From Flavobacterium sp. ASV13 (GTDB lineage Bacteria > Bacteroidota > Bacteroidia > Flavobacteriales > Flavobacteriaceae): a stretch of DNA of 64,000 nt. Shown in pieces: positions 36,385 to 44,606 of this stretch. The stretch spans positions 372,001 through 436,000 of the forward strand of contig NZ_JQJY01000004.1 of NCBI RefSeq assembly GCF_000745775.1. The letters run 5' to 3'. The notes beneath the pieces are model-generated. The model worked only from the letters and a program-made list of their open reading frames with translations. It was not told the DNA's origin and searched no databases. A program made the position numbers and the translations under genes. Within the stretch, counting starts at the first letter, position 1, and each line of letters opens with the position of its first letter.

Positions 36385-37401
36385 ATGGCTAAAATTAAGT
36401 TAGAGTACATTTGGTTAGATGGATACGAGCCAACTCAAAATCTTAGAAGTAAAACTAAAGTTGAAGAGCATGAAAATTTCAAAGGAACATTAGAAGAACT
36501 TGGAAATTGGTCATTTGATGGTTCATCAACTAAACAAGCTGAAGGTGGTTCTTCTGACTGTCTTTTAGTTCCAGTTGCAATTTATCCAGATCCAACTCGT
36601 ATCAATGGATGGTTAGTAATGTCTGAAGTTATGTATGCAGACGGAACTCCACACCCATCTAACGGAAGAGCTACAATTGATGATGAAGATGATGATTTTT
36701 GGTTTGGATTCGAACAAGAGTATTTCATCATGGATACTAAAACTCAACTTCCACTTGGTTTCCCAGTTGGAGGATACCCTGCTCCACAAGGGATGTACTA
36801 CTGTTCAGTAGGTGGAAAAAACACACACGGAAGAAAATTAGTTGAAGAGCATGCTGATTTATGTATCGCTGCTGGAATCAACTTTGAAGGAATCAACCAA
36901 GAGGTTGCTTGCGGACAATGGGAATTCCAATTATTCGCTAAAGGAGCTAAAAAAGCTGGAGATGAAATCTGGGTTGCTCGTTACTTATTAGATCGTTTGA
37001 CTGAGAAATATGGTTACTATATTGAATATCACCCAAAACCTCTAGGAGATACTGACTGGAATGGTTCTGGAATGCACGCTAACTTCTCTAACAATGTATT
37101 GAGAACTTGCGGAGATCAAGCTACTTACGAAAGAATTTGTGAGGCTTTCCGTCCTGTTACTGCTGAGCACATCGCAGTTTACGGAGCTTACAATGACCAA
37201 CGTTTAACTGGTAAGCACGAAACTGCTTCTATCCACGATTTCTCTTATGGAGTTTCAGACAGAGGATGTTCTATCAGAATTCCTTTGATGACTGTTCAAA
37301 AAGGATGGAAAGGATGGTTGGAAGACAGAAGACCAGCTTCAAACGGAGATCCATACAAAATTGCTGCTAGAATTATCAAAACTGTTAAATCAGCGCTATA
37401 A
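36385..37401 (+). CDS. glnA: Glutamine synthetase, GSII type
   Basis: A 338-residue GSII-type (eukaryote-like) glutamine synthetase. The beta-grasp domain opens AKIKLEYIWLDGYEPTQNLR; WSFDGSSTKQAEGGSSDC is the latch/ATP region, and FGFEQEYFIMD, GINFEGINQEVACGQWEFQ and WNGSGMHANFSN carry metal and substrate residues. The codons are heavily biased toward TCT, GGT, GCT and similar choices, suggesting high expression. It lacks the adenylylation loop of GSI. It is divergent from GSIII, so the cell has two quite different enzymes for the same reaction under one control region. Confidence 0.93.
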   Translation: MAKIKLEYIWLDGYEPTQNLRSKTKVEEHENFKGTLEELGNWSFDGSSTKQAEGGSSDCLLVPVAIYPDPTRINGWLVMSEVMYADGTPHPSNGRATIDDEDDDFWFGFEQEYFIMDTKTQLPLGFPVGGYPAPQGMYYCSVGGKNTHGRKLVEEHADLCIAAGINFEGINQEVACGQWEFQLFAKGAKKAGDEIWVARYLLDRLTEKYGYYIEYHPKPLGDTDWNGSGMHANFSNNVLRTCGDQATYERICEAFRPVTAEHIAVYGAYNDQRLTGKHETASIHDFSYGVSDRGCSIRIPLMTVQKGWKGWLEDRRPASNGDPYKIAARIIKTVKSAL

Positions 37402-37423
37402 TTCAAAGCTTAAAATAAATTCT

Positions 37424-37457
37424 AAAAAGTGCCAACTTAATTGTTGGCACTTTTTTT
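37424..37457 (+). terminator. Terminator of the GSII gene
   Basis: AAAAAGTGCCAAC stem with GTTGGCACTTTTT, loop TTAATT, followed by T residues. Confidence 0.85.
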
Positions 37458-37490
37458 ATTTTATTTGTCATTTCTGATGTAAAATGCAGT

Positions 37491-37594
37491 TTGTCATTCC
37501 GAGGAACGAGGAATCTCCACAAGTAGCTCTACAAAGATTGACGATTTTCAGGATGGAGTTTCTTGCGGAGATTCCTCGTTCCTCGGAATGACAA
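37491..37594. repeat. Palindromic element TGTCATTCCGAGGAACG
   Basis: The left arm TTGTCATTCCGAGGAACGA with GGAATCTCC is complementary to the right arm GGAGATTCC with TCGTTCCTCGGAATGACAA. The arms are about 30 bp with an internal loop of about 45 bp. A variant with CATTTCGACGAAGGAG lies at 47021-47122. No transposase is encoded, so it is MITE-like. Confidence 0.8.
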
Positions 37595-37668
37595 GATTGT
37601 GTTAATCTTTGTCAAAGTTTAAAACTTTGACAAAGTTTCAAAATCATTAACTAGTCCACTCATAACTC

Positions 37669-37720
37669 ATAACTTAAAATTCATAACTTAAAATTCATAA
37701 CTTAAAATTCATAACTTTTA
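37669..37720. repeat. 14-bp direct tandem repeat
   Basis: CATAACTTAAAATT is repeated three times plus a partial unit, in the TerC gene leader upstream of its promoter. Confidence 0.8.
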
Positions 37721-37742
37721 AGAATACCTTTCTTATAATTAA

Positions 37743-37773
37743 TTTTTAATTTAAACTTCAAAACTTATCTTTG
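37743..37773 (+). promoter_or_regulatory. Promoter of the TerC gene
   Basis: TATCTTTG at 37766-37773 is an exact TAnnTTTG box, with an imperfect TTTTTA -33 element at 37743-37748. The ATG follows 22 bp later. Confidence 0.55.
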
Positions 37774-37795
37774 TAAATCATTTAAAAAAATTGTT

Positions 37796-38770
37796 ATGAT
37801 AGTCTGGTCTCTCTTTTTACTTGCTGTAGTTTTTATTCTTGCTTTAGACCTTGGTGTCTTCAACAAAACTCCCCATATTATCAGTACCAAAGAAGCCAGC
37901 AAATGGACCTTGATTTGGGTAACACTTTCTTTTTTGTTTTCAGGAGTAATCTATTGGCTTTACACAACCGATTATATTGCAAACCCTGACAAATTACAGC
38001 CTGCAGTAGCTTCAATGAAATTTATTACAGGTTATCTAATTGAACTTTCCTTAAGCGTCGATAATATTTTTGTGATTGCGATAATCTTTGCTTCATTCAA
38101 AATTCCGCAAAAATACCAGCATCGTGTATTGTTTTGGGGAATATTAGGAGCGATTGTTTTCCGCGGATTGATGATTTTCTTTGGCGTTATGCTGATTAAC
38201 CAATTTACCTGGACAACTTATTTATTTGGTGCATTCCTGATTTTTACAGCTATAAAAATGCTGTTTTCAGGAGAAGATGAAGATTTTCATCCAAAAGATT
38301 CGTTCATCTATAAAGCATTAGGAAAAGTTATTCCGATAACTTCTCACATGGATCATGAGAAATTTTTCATTTTAACCGAAAAAGGAAAAAAAGCTGCTAC
38401 TCCATTATTTGTTGCTTTGATTGTAATTGAAGTGATGGACGTTTTGTTTGCCGTAGATAGCGTTCCTGCGATTTTAGCGATTACATCAGATCCGTTTTTA
38501 GTATTCAGTTCCAATATTTTTGCTATTCTTGGATTGCGTTCTATGTATTTCTTCCTGGCGAATATGCTGGCAAAATTCAGTTATTTGGAATACAGTTTGG
38601 TTGCCATTTTAGCTTTCGTAGGATTAAAAATGCTTCTTCACGATTGGATTCACGTTCCAGAATGGGCTTCTTTAGGATTTATCGCTTTGTCACTTTTAGT
38701 TGGAATTTTGGTTTCTCTTAAATTCGGAAAAGAAAAATTATTGACTGATTCAGATTTAACTGAGAAATAA
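37796..38770 (+). CDS. TerC family membrane protein
   Basis: A 324-residue integral membrane protein with about nine hydrophobic helices. The TerC core has the acidic motif LSLSVDNIFVIAIIF in one helix and EVMDVLFAVDSVPAILAI in another; these aspartates are conserved in TerC/Alx proteins. Family members function in metal (Mn2+) export during protein secretion or in tellurite resistance. Manganese handling is the most likely role, but not shown here. It stands alone, with its own promoter and terminator. Confidence 0.92.
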   Translation: MIVWSLFLLAVVFILALDLGVFNKTPHIISTKEASKWTLIWVTLSFLFSGVIYWLYTTDYIANPDKLQPAVASMKFITGYLIELSLSVDNIFVIAIIFASFKIPQKYQHRVLFWGILGAIVFRGLMIFFGVMLINQFTWTTYLFGAFLIFTAIKMLFSGEDEDFHPKDSFIYKALGKVIPITSHMDHEKFFILTEKGKKAATPLFVALIVIEVMDVLFAVDSVPAILAITSDPFLVFSSNIFAILGLRSMYFFLANMLAKFSYLEYSLVAILAFVGLKMLLHDWIHVPEWASLGFIALSLLVGILVSLKFGKEKLLTDSDLTEK

Positions 38771-38791
38771 TTTTATAAAACATATAGTCAT

Positions 38792-38823
38792 AAAAAAAGG
38801 AAATCTTGCGATTTCCTTTTTTT
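38792..38823 (+). terminator. Terminator after TerC
   Basis: AAAGGAAATC/GATTTCCTTT hairpin followed by T7. A near copy lies at 39944-39978. Confidence 0.8.
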
Positions 38824-38934
38824 ATGCTACAAAACAATAAAAATACAAATAATCTTACTTTTTAACATTTCTACATAGGTAAAATACTATTTTATTTATA
38901 TATTTATCTCAGTATTAACTAAATATTTTTTATT

Positions 38935-39915
38935 ATGAAAAAACTTTATGCTACTTTATCATTAATTTTTATTATTATAAGTTGTGATAATACAAAAGAA
39001 TTATCAATAAAAAAACAATCAAGCATTAACAACCCAACTCAAACTTATATTATTAATGGAGATATTGAATACATTTCCAATATTACTGATGGTTCAAAAC
39101 CCAAGAAGCCAAAATTAATTTATAATGAAATAAAAAAAACTATTTCCAATAAAATCTCTTCAAAACCTACCGAAGGTTCTGTGAAAATAAATTTCAATTA
39201 CGGAATCTCACCGCATAACGGAAGCGGCTGTACCTTAAAAGTATACAACAGCCAAAGTGGTCAATACTATATAACCGAACAAAATGTATATGGTCCAAAC
39301 CCTATAGCACAAGAAAACGGATACCTTGTCCGAGGAGCTGGTCAACCTCATCATAACTTTTATTATAATTCATTAGTCTTATCCGCAAGCAATAGAGGCT
39401 ATCAATTTATTGACACACGAAGTGGTAAAATTTTTAACGGAAATATAAGTACAGCCTCAGCAATTTCAATCGAATATCCCTTTAAAGCAAATGTTACATA
39501 TGAAATTTCTTTATACACCTATTTCAACGACAATGGCTTACTATATCCAGATAAAGTTCCTAGTAATGGTTTTCCAATGGTATACGCACAGTTAAAAGAC
39601 ACAGGAACAATTGTCGAAGGAATAGATGCGTGTGACAAAGATCATATTATTCGTTTTGTTGAGCCTAATCCTAACTATCTAAAAACTTATGTCCTTGACA
39701 ATAATATTCAAACATACAAGACCATATTATTCAAATTCTCTCCAACTGAAGAAAAGAAAGCATTAATTATCGCCATAAACCCAAAAACAGCTGAAAGCGG
39801 TATTGATGCACAAATACCAACAAACTCGTATACAATGTTACTGCCATCGGTTACAATTACAGAAAAACCTTTTGATACTTCAATTTTAGTTCCAATACCA
39901 CCAGGTCGACGTTAG
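38935..39915 (+). CDS. Putative lipoprotein, unknown function
   Basis: A 326-residue lipoprotein (lipobox IISC, Cys17). The mature N-terminus has a charged, Lys/Pro-rich stretch, then a beta-rich domain with segments such as GSGCTLKVYNSQSGQYYI, SLVLSASNRGYQFID and VTYEISLYTYFND. The last 40 residues include a Pro-rich tail ending PIPPGRR. I recognise no family. Local composition is even more AT-rich than its neighbours, which may hint at transfer. It is bracketed by identical-looking GGAAATC terminators, 1.1 kb apart. Confidence 0.75.
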   Translation: MKKLYATLSLIFIIISCDNTKELSIKKQSSINNPTQTYIINGDIEYISNITDGSKPKKPKLIYNEIKKTISNKISSKPTEGSVKINFNYGISPHNGSGCTLKVYNSQSGQYYITEQNVYGPNPIAQENGYLVRGAGQPHHNFYYNSLVLSASNRGYQFIDTRSGKIFNGNISTASAISIEYPFKANVTYEISLYTYFNDNGLLYPDKVPSNGFPMVYAQLKDTGTIVEGIDACDKDHIIRFVEPNPNYLKTYVLDNNIQTYKTILFKFSPTEEKKALIIAINPKTAESGIDAQIPTNSYTMLLPSVTITEKPFDTSILVPIPPGRR

Positions 39916-39943
39916 TAATAAACATTAAAATTAAAAAAAAACA

Positions 39944-39978
39944 TAAAAAAAGGAAATCTTACGATTTCCTTTTTTTAT
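39944..39978. terminator. Bidirectional terminator (second GGAAATC hairpin)
   Basis: The same GGAAATC/GATTTCC stem as at 38792-38823, with A and T runs on both sides, between two convergent genes. Confidence 0.8.
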
Positions 39979-39993
39979 GGATAAAATTAAGAA

Positions 39994-40512
39994 TTAAAAA
40001 CTAGCATCCTTAATTTGACTTTCTTTTAAATTTGCAGCCTTCATCACATCTAAGTAACTATTTTTATTAACTGATGCCGCTAAATCAGATGGAATAATCA
40101 CGATTCTGAAAGTTTGTCCATTTATTAAATCAGTTTGAGTAGCTAGATCAAAAGAAGCAATAACTGTAATTATGAAATCTTTTACACTAAAATCAAAAAA
40201 ATAGTCCGCTACATCACCATTATCATAATTCGTTGTTTTTGGTATCAATTGCCAAACCGGCGCACCAGAATTCGTTACATCAGTCAGTCTATAAACCAAA
40301 ACTACTTCATCAGGATATAAATCACCGCCTATAAATGGATTAAAATCCCTTGCATATTGATAATGGTTGCTTGTTACTTTTGTCAAATTAACATTTTTAA
40401 TTTCAAAAGCCTGGGGCATCAAAGCATCTTGTCCCGGAGGCCCTTCTGGTCCTTCACAGCTAGAAAACACAATTAATCCAACAAGGGCAAATAAGGTAAG
40501 TATCTTTTTCAT
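39994..40512 (-). CDS. Collagen-like lipoprotein
   Basis: A 172-residue lipoprotein (lipobox FSSC, Cys19) whose mature start reads CEGPEGPPGQD, a short collagen-like Gly-Pro stretch typical of a Bacteroidota lipoprotein family. The remaining 145 residues are a mostly beta domain (VVLVYRLTDVTNSGAPVW, FIITVIASFDLATQT). Function unknown. It is convergent with the preceding lipoprotein, from which a bidirectional terminator separates it. Confidence 0.8.
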   Translation of the reverse strand: MKKILTLFALVGLIVFSSCEGPEGPPGQDALMPQAFEIKNVNLTKVTSNHYQYARDFNPFIGGDLYPDEVVLVYRLTDVTNSGAPVWQLIPKTTNYDNGDVADYFFDFSVKDFIITVIASFDLATQTDLINGQTFRIVIIPSDLAASVNKNSYLDVMKAANLKESQIKDASF

Positions 40513-40597
40513 AATATATATATTTTAAAGTTTATAAAGGTATTCCAAAAACCAAACCAAAAATTTTGTTAAACGGGTTTCGGAATAAAATTTCTAA

Positions 40598-41467
40598 TTA
40601 TTTTTTTGCAACAGTTTGATTTTTAAGGAATATTTTATTGAAAAACAATGCATGATATGGCAGTGAATTTTCCCAATAATCCCAAGTATGTGCGCCAGGA
40701 CGCTCGGTGTAATCGTGGTCAACTTTGTTGTAAACTAATCTTCGGTGCAATTCTCTGTTTGGTTCAATTAAAAAATCATCAACACCGCAATCTATAATCA
40801 ACGGTAGTTTGTTTGTTTTTATTTTATCGAGCATATTCATAACAGCATATTGCTCATACATTTCGGTACTTCCGCTTTTATCGCCAAAAACAGGCTGCAT
40901 TAATTTCACAACCTGAGCTGCCGAATCTCTATTAAGCATCGTACTCATATCTACAGCTCCGCTCATGCTTCCGGCTGCGCAAAATAAATCGGGATGTTTT
41001 GCCGAAAGATACAAAGCACCGTGACCTCCCATTGAAAGTCCGGTAATTACTCTTCCGCTTTTATTACTGATAGTTCGGTAGGTTTTATCTACTTTCTGAA
41101 TGACTTCCTGAGTTATAAAGGTTTCAAACTGGCTTTCTTTGTTTACTGGGCTATCCAGATAAAAACTAAAAACCTCACCTTCAGGCATCACAATAATCAT
41201 ATTGTATTGATCTGATAAAGTCTGAACTAATTTTTTGTTTGGTGTATTTTTCAGCCAGTCGCTAAAATGTCCGTAAGCGCCATGCAAAAGATACATAACC
41301 GGAAAAGTCGATTTGCTTTTGGCATAAGAGTTTGGTAAAACTACCGCAGCTTTATAGGTTTTTCCCATAGCGGCACTGGCAACTTGCAAAGTGTCTACTT
41401 TTGCCGCATATGTCATTGTAGTCAAGCAAAGCAAAAACAAAGACAGCAGCATTTTAAATTTCTTCAT
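40598..41467 (-). CDS. Secreted alpha/beta-hydrolase, esterase D/feruloyl esterase type
   Basis: A 289-residue enzyme with a signal peptide (ending TYAA). I chose the ATG at 41467 (MKKFKMLLSLFLLCL); a longer start at 41515 would place 16 polar residues in front of the signal. It is an alpha/beta-hydrolase of the putative esterase family. The nucleophile is the serine in TGLSMGGHGAL and the catalytic histidine is in GAHTWDYW, with the acid probably in VDDFL. Such enzymes release acetyl or feruloyl groups from polysaccharides, or hydrolyse S-formylglutathione. Secretion favours a carbohydrate esterase. Confidence 0.88.
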   Translation of the reverse strand: MKKFKMLLSLFLLCLTTMTYAAKVDTLQVASAAMGKTYKAAVVLPNSYAKSKSTFPVMYLLHGAYGHFSDWLKNTPNKKLVQTLSDQYNMIIVMPEGEVFSFYLDSPVNKESQFETFITQEVIQKVDKTYRTISNKSGRVITGLSMGGHGALYLSAKHPDLFCAAGSMSGAVDMSTMLNRDSAAQVVKLMQPVFGDKSGSTEMYEQYAVMNMLDKIKTNKLPLIIDCGVDDFLIEPNRELHRRLVYNKVDHDYTERPGAHTWDYWENSLPYHALFFNKIFLKNQTVAKK

Positions 41468-41651
41468 TCTGATATATTTTTTTCTGATTAGGGAATGTAA
41501 ATATACCTTTTTCAAAATAAATTATATGAAAAATCCGACCAGCTTTTGCCAATCGGATTTGAGAAATATTGTAATTGCATTTTTTCAACCAAAGATTAAA
41601 TGATTTTTAAGATTAATCATTTCAATCTGCAAAATCAGTGGCAAAAAAGCA

Positions 41652-42524
41652 TTAACTAATTATAATTTTATGTTCCAAACGATACTGCGAGGCACTTTTT
41701 CCTGTGTATTGTTTGAACGATTTGCTGAAATGGCTGAAATTATTAAAACCACTTTCGTAACAAACTTCATTAATACTGATTTGTTTTTCGGCCAAAAGTT
41801 TAGAAGCGTGTACCAAACGATATTCATTTACAAATTCAGTAAATGTTTTATTCGAAATCTTTTTGAAATAACGACAAAATGAAGGCGTCGTCATACTCAC
41901 CAGATTAGAAACCTCGTCAATAGCAATTGATTCCTGAAAATGATCTTTTACGAAATTAAAAATCAAATTCATTCGGTCATTGTCTTGATTCTGCAATTCC
42001 AACGAAAATCCGTCAGCATTTAAAACCGTATATTCATCTGATGATTCTAACTCATCTAAAATACTCAAAAGTGTCAACAAGCGTTCAAAAGGAAGCTGGT
42101 GCTCCATCATTTCGATTTTTTTGCCTATTTGTTTTTTGGTTTCGCCATTAAAGGCAATTCCGGCTTTTGACTGATTGATAATATTTTGCACTCTTCTCAT
42201 TTCGGGAGCGACAAAAAAATCATTCGCTAAAAATTCCGGTTTAATATGAATAACGGTTTCTTTTTTGTTTCCCGTTTGTTCATTTGTAAAACCACAATGT
42301 GGCAAATTGGCACCTATTAATATCAAATCTCCATTGGTGTAATAGGAAACATGGCTTCCTATTTGTCTTTTTCCCGCACCTCCATTAATATAAACCAACT
42401 CAATTTCTGGATGATAATGCCACAAATGGGCTTTACTGTTGGTCTTTTCGGCATGTTTGGTGTAGGTAAAAGAACTTCCGTATGAGTTTGATATCACTTC
42501 AAGAGCTGGGGCGACTGTTTTCAT
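41652..42524 (-). CDS. AraC family transcriptional regulator
   Basis: A 290-residue regulator. The N-terminal cupin domain (about 15-130) has HLWHYHPEIELVYINGG, the ligand-sensing fold. The C-terminal 100 residues hold two helix-turn-helix motifs: IDEVSNLVSMTTPSFCRYF and SINEVCYESGFNNFSHFSK, ending with the family motif FKQYTGKSASQYR. The upstream region contains TAAATTTG (minus strand, 42557-42550) as a -7 box and a copy of the conserved operator-like block shared with the adjacent small secreted genes. I infer it controls those genes and itself. Confidence 0.92.
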   Translation of the reverse strand: MKTVAPALEVISNSYGSSFTYTKHAEKTNSKAHLWHYHPEIELVYINGGAGKRQIGSHVSYYTNGDLILIGANLPHCGFTNEQTGNKKETVIHIKPEFLANDFFVAPEMRRVQNIINQSKAGIAFNGETKKQIGKKIEMMEHQLPFERLLTLLSILDELESSDEYTVLNADGFSLELQNQDNDRMNLIFNFVKDHFQESIAIDEVSNLVSMTTPSFCRYFKKISNKTFTEFVNEYRLVHASKLLAEKQISINEVCYESGFNNFSHFSKSFKQYTGKSASQYRLEHKIIIS

Positions 42525-42537
42525 GATATATATCTTT

Positions 42538-42614
42538 AAAAAATAATAGCAAATTTAACAAAAACACCTAAAATAATTTAAATTTTAACCTATAACGGTT
42601 TCGTAAATGAGAAT
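42538..42614. promoter_or_regulatory. Operator-like block, copy 0 (in front of the araC gene)
   Basis: Contains AACCTATAACGGTT (42587-42600) followed by TCGTAAATGAG, as in the three downstream copies. The minus-strand -7 box TAAATTTG of the regulator gene lies at 42557-42550, 29 bp from the AACC/GGTT palindrome. This block lacks the plus-strand TAGAGTTG box, so it probably serves only the regulator gene. Confidence 0.65.
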
Positions 42615-42798
42615 TTTTCATAAAAAACCACCAAACAATGCTGTTGATTTTATATCAAAATGGTCGTTTTTTTAGAGTCTCGTTTTTTTATTGCAGATTT
42701 TTTTTAGATATCATATTTAAAACCATCTTTTTATACAAATATGTTATTTCTGTAAGAAAACCAGAACTTTTTAACAAACTCCGTTTTTTGCAAAACAT
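42615..42798. other. Intergenic stretch, no gene seen
   Basis: AT-rich sequence between operator copies 0 and 1. I see no convincing ORF, promoter or hairpin here. Confidence 0.5.
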
Positions 42799-42832
42799 TA
42801 AAAAATAATAGCCGAATTAACAAAAACACTTA

Positions 42833-42904
42833 AAATAATTTAAATTTTAACCTATATCGGTTTCGTAAATGAGAATATAGCATATAAATTGGAAAATAGA
42901 GTTG
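42833..42904 (+). promoter_or_regulatory. Operator-like block and promoter, copy 1
   Basis: AACCTATATCGGTT at 42849-42862, then TTTCGTAAATGAGAATATAGCA-type sequence, then TAGAGTTG at 42897-42904 (one mismatch to TAnnTTTG). The spacing between palindrome and -7 box is 34 bp, identical in copies 2 and 3. The -33 element is absent, which suggests activator dependence. Confidence 0.75.
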
Positions 42905-42974
42905 TACTAAAAAAGCAACTACTGAACTAATTTTACATCAGAAAAATGAACTAAAAATTTAAACATACAGAAAT

Positions 42975-43376
42975 ATGAAAACGATTTTAAAATTAAGTTT
43001 AGTAATTGCAGTATTATTATCAGGATTCAATACTTATGCAATTGATGGTGATGGAGAATTTGGTCTTCACGTATTAAAAGGAAATGGAAAGCTTATCACG
43101 TTTGCTTTAAACCAAACTAAAAAAGCAAACTTGTCAATATATGATAAAGAAGGTTCTTTATTATATTCTGAAAACGCATCTGGAAAAGATGGTATTTTAA
43201 GAACTTTCAGTTTAGAAGAATTTCCAGCTGGAACTTATTATTTAGAAGTTGAAGACAGCACTAAAAAAGTAAGACACGAAATTACAATTACTGATGATGC
43301 TACAGTTTTATCATCAAAAGCAATTTCATCTGTTTATAAAGATGCTGCAAAAAATACTAGCGTAGCAGTACGCTAA
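42975..43376 (+). CDS. Small secreted beta-domain protein, paralogue 1
   Basis: A 133-residue secreted protein (signal peptide ending NTYA). The mature part begins IDGDGEFGLHVLKGNGKL and looks like one beta-sandwich: ITFALNQTKKANLSIYDKEG, YYLEVEDSTKKVRHEI, ending KNTSVAVR. The IYDKEGSLLYS...FPAGTYYLEV pattern resembles sorting-domain-like or DUF3244-like beta-sandwich folds of Bacteroidota, but here it is the entire protein. It is the first of four tandem paralogues downstream of the AraC regulator and is controlled by operator copy 1. Confidence 0.8.
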   Translation: MKTILKLSLVIAVLLSGFNTYAIDGDGEFGLHVLKGNGKLITFALNQTKKANLSIYDKEGSLLYSENASGKDGILRTFSLEEFPAGTYYLEVEDSTKKVRHEITITDDATVLSSKAISSVYKDAAKNTSVAVR

Positions 43377-43381
43377 AAAAG

Positions 43382-43485
43382 TTATACTCGAATACAGTAT
43401 AAAAATGAGGTTAGATAGTTAGTAAAGTTTAAAAACCGTCAGGTTTTAGAAACAGCTCTTTGTGGTTATTGAGCTGTTTTTTTTT
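43382..43485 (+). terminator. Conserved 3' UTR and terminator of paralogue 1
   Basis: The small hairpin TTATACT/AGTATAA (43382-43401) is followed by GGTTAGATAGTTAGTAAA and the terminator hairpin AACAGCTC/GAGCTGTT (43450-43478) with a T9 tail. The same order of parts occurs after paralogue 3. Confidence 0.75.
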
Positions 43486-43511
43486 GCTCTTTACTTAACC
43501 ACAGATTTTTC

Positions 43512-43610
43512 TTAACCGCAAAGTTCGCAAAGGTTTTACGCAAAGTTCGCAAGGTTTTATTTTAAAGCTTCGCGAACTTTGCGTTTTTTCTTTGCGCTCT
43601 TTGCGGTTAA
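43512..43610. repeat. TTAACCGCAAAG palindromic repeat, copy A
   Basis: TTAACCGCAAAGTTCGCAAAG on the left and CTTTGCGCTCTTTGCGGTTAA on the right, with further GCAAAGTTC octamer units between. Related elements are at 61703-61822 and 62699-62785. Confidence 0.8.
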
Positions 43611-43700
43611 ATTGAACATCCTTTTTGTAAATAAATCGTAAAGCCAAAATCACGAAAACTTTAAAAAATAATTACCCAATTAACAAAATCATTAAATTAA

Positions 43701-43767
43701 ATTCAAAATTTAACCTATAACGGTTTCGTAAATGAGAATATAACACATAAATCAGCAAATAGAGTTG
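43701..43767 (+). promoter_or_regulatory. Operator-like block and promoter, copy 2
   Basis: AACCTATAACGGTT at 43712-43725 and TAGAGTTG at 43760-43767, 34 bp apart as in copies 1 and 3. The ATG is 71 bp downstream. Confidence 0.75.
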
Positions 43768-43838
43768 TGTACAAATCATTATAACGTAAGTAATTTAGCA
43801 TCAGAGAATTAGATCTATTAATTTAAAAAACTAATGCT

Positions 43839-44240
43839 ATGAAAAATTTAAAATTAAGTTTAGTAGGTGCAGTGCTTTTCACAGGATTTAGCGCTTTTGC
43901 AATTGGCGGGAATGAAGATTTTAATCTTCATGTATTAAAAACAAATGGTAAATTGATCACGTTTGCACTTAATCAAGTGAAAAAAGCAAATGTTTCAATT
44001 TATGACAAGGATGGATCACTTATTTATTCTGAATACGCTTCAGGTAAAGAAGGAATTTTAAGAACTTTTAATTTAGAAGAATTCCCAGAAGGAACTTACT
44101 ATTTGGAAGTGGAAGACAATGTGAAAAAAGTGAGACACGAAATCATTATCACTGACGACGCATCAGTTTTATCAAGAAAAGCAGTTTCATCTGTTTACAA
44201 AGCAGGATTTGCTAAAGATTCTAGCGTAGCGGTACGCTAA
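43839..44240 (+). CDS. Small secreted beta-domain protein, paralogue 2
   Basis: A 133-residue paralogue of the preceding gene (signal peptide ending SAFA). Most of the mature chain is the same: VLKTNGKLITFALNQVKKAN, SIYDKDGSLIYSEYASGKEG, FPEGTYYLEVEDNVKKVRHE and the ending SSVAVR. Its 3' region differs, with an ACCTATA hairpin. Function unknown; the strong conservation between paralogues suggests a shared structural role, perhaps at the cell surface. Confidence 0.8.
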   Translation: MKNLKLSLVGAVLFTGFSAFAIGGNEDFNLHVLKTNGKLITFALNQVKKANVSIYDKDGSLIYSEYASGKEGILRTFNLEEFPEGTYYLEVEDNVKKVRHEIIITDDASVLSRKAVSSVYKAGFAKDSSVAVR

Positions 44241-44241
44241 A

Positions 44242-44340
44242 CCTATACATATATATAGGTATAAAAAAATTGGGAATAATATCAGGCTAAAATTTAGCTA
44301 AATGAAAGCGGCTCTATATAAAATTGGGCTGCTTTTTTTA
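44242..44340 (+). terminator. 3' hairpins of paralogue 2
   Basis: ACCTATA/TATAGGT hairpin (44246-44263 region) and a terminator hairpin AAAGCGGCTC with GGGCTGCTTT (44305-44334, wobble pairs) followed by T7. Confidence 0.65.
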
Positions 44341-44467
44341 TGCTATTATATTCTGAATCAAACAATTCTGTTTTCATTAAAATTATCTCTTTTAATTAAG
44401 AAATCGTTATTTTAAGATTAAGAAAAACATTGAAAAATAGTAGGCGATTTGGCAAAAACAGTAAATA

Positions 44468-44536
44468 TAATTCAAATTTTAACCTATAACGGTTTCGTAA
44501 ATGAGAATATAGCATAGAAATTGGCAAATAGAGTTG
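44468..44536 (+). promoter_or_regulatory. Operator-like block and promoter, copy 3
   Basis: AACCTATAACGGTT at 44481-44494 and TAGAGTTG at 44529-44536, again 34 bp apart, with ATG 70 bp downstream. Confidence 0.75.
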
Positions 44537-44606
44537 TGCTGGATTAACCATTGAGAAAGTAATTTTACATCAGAGAATTAGAACTATTAATTTAATAACT
44601 AAGATT

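Noticed and set aside
43512..43610. CRISPR-like array from repeated GCAAAGTTCGC units
   Set aside because: Units have an 8-bp period and form one palindrome, with no unique spacers of constant size and no cas genes.
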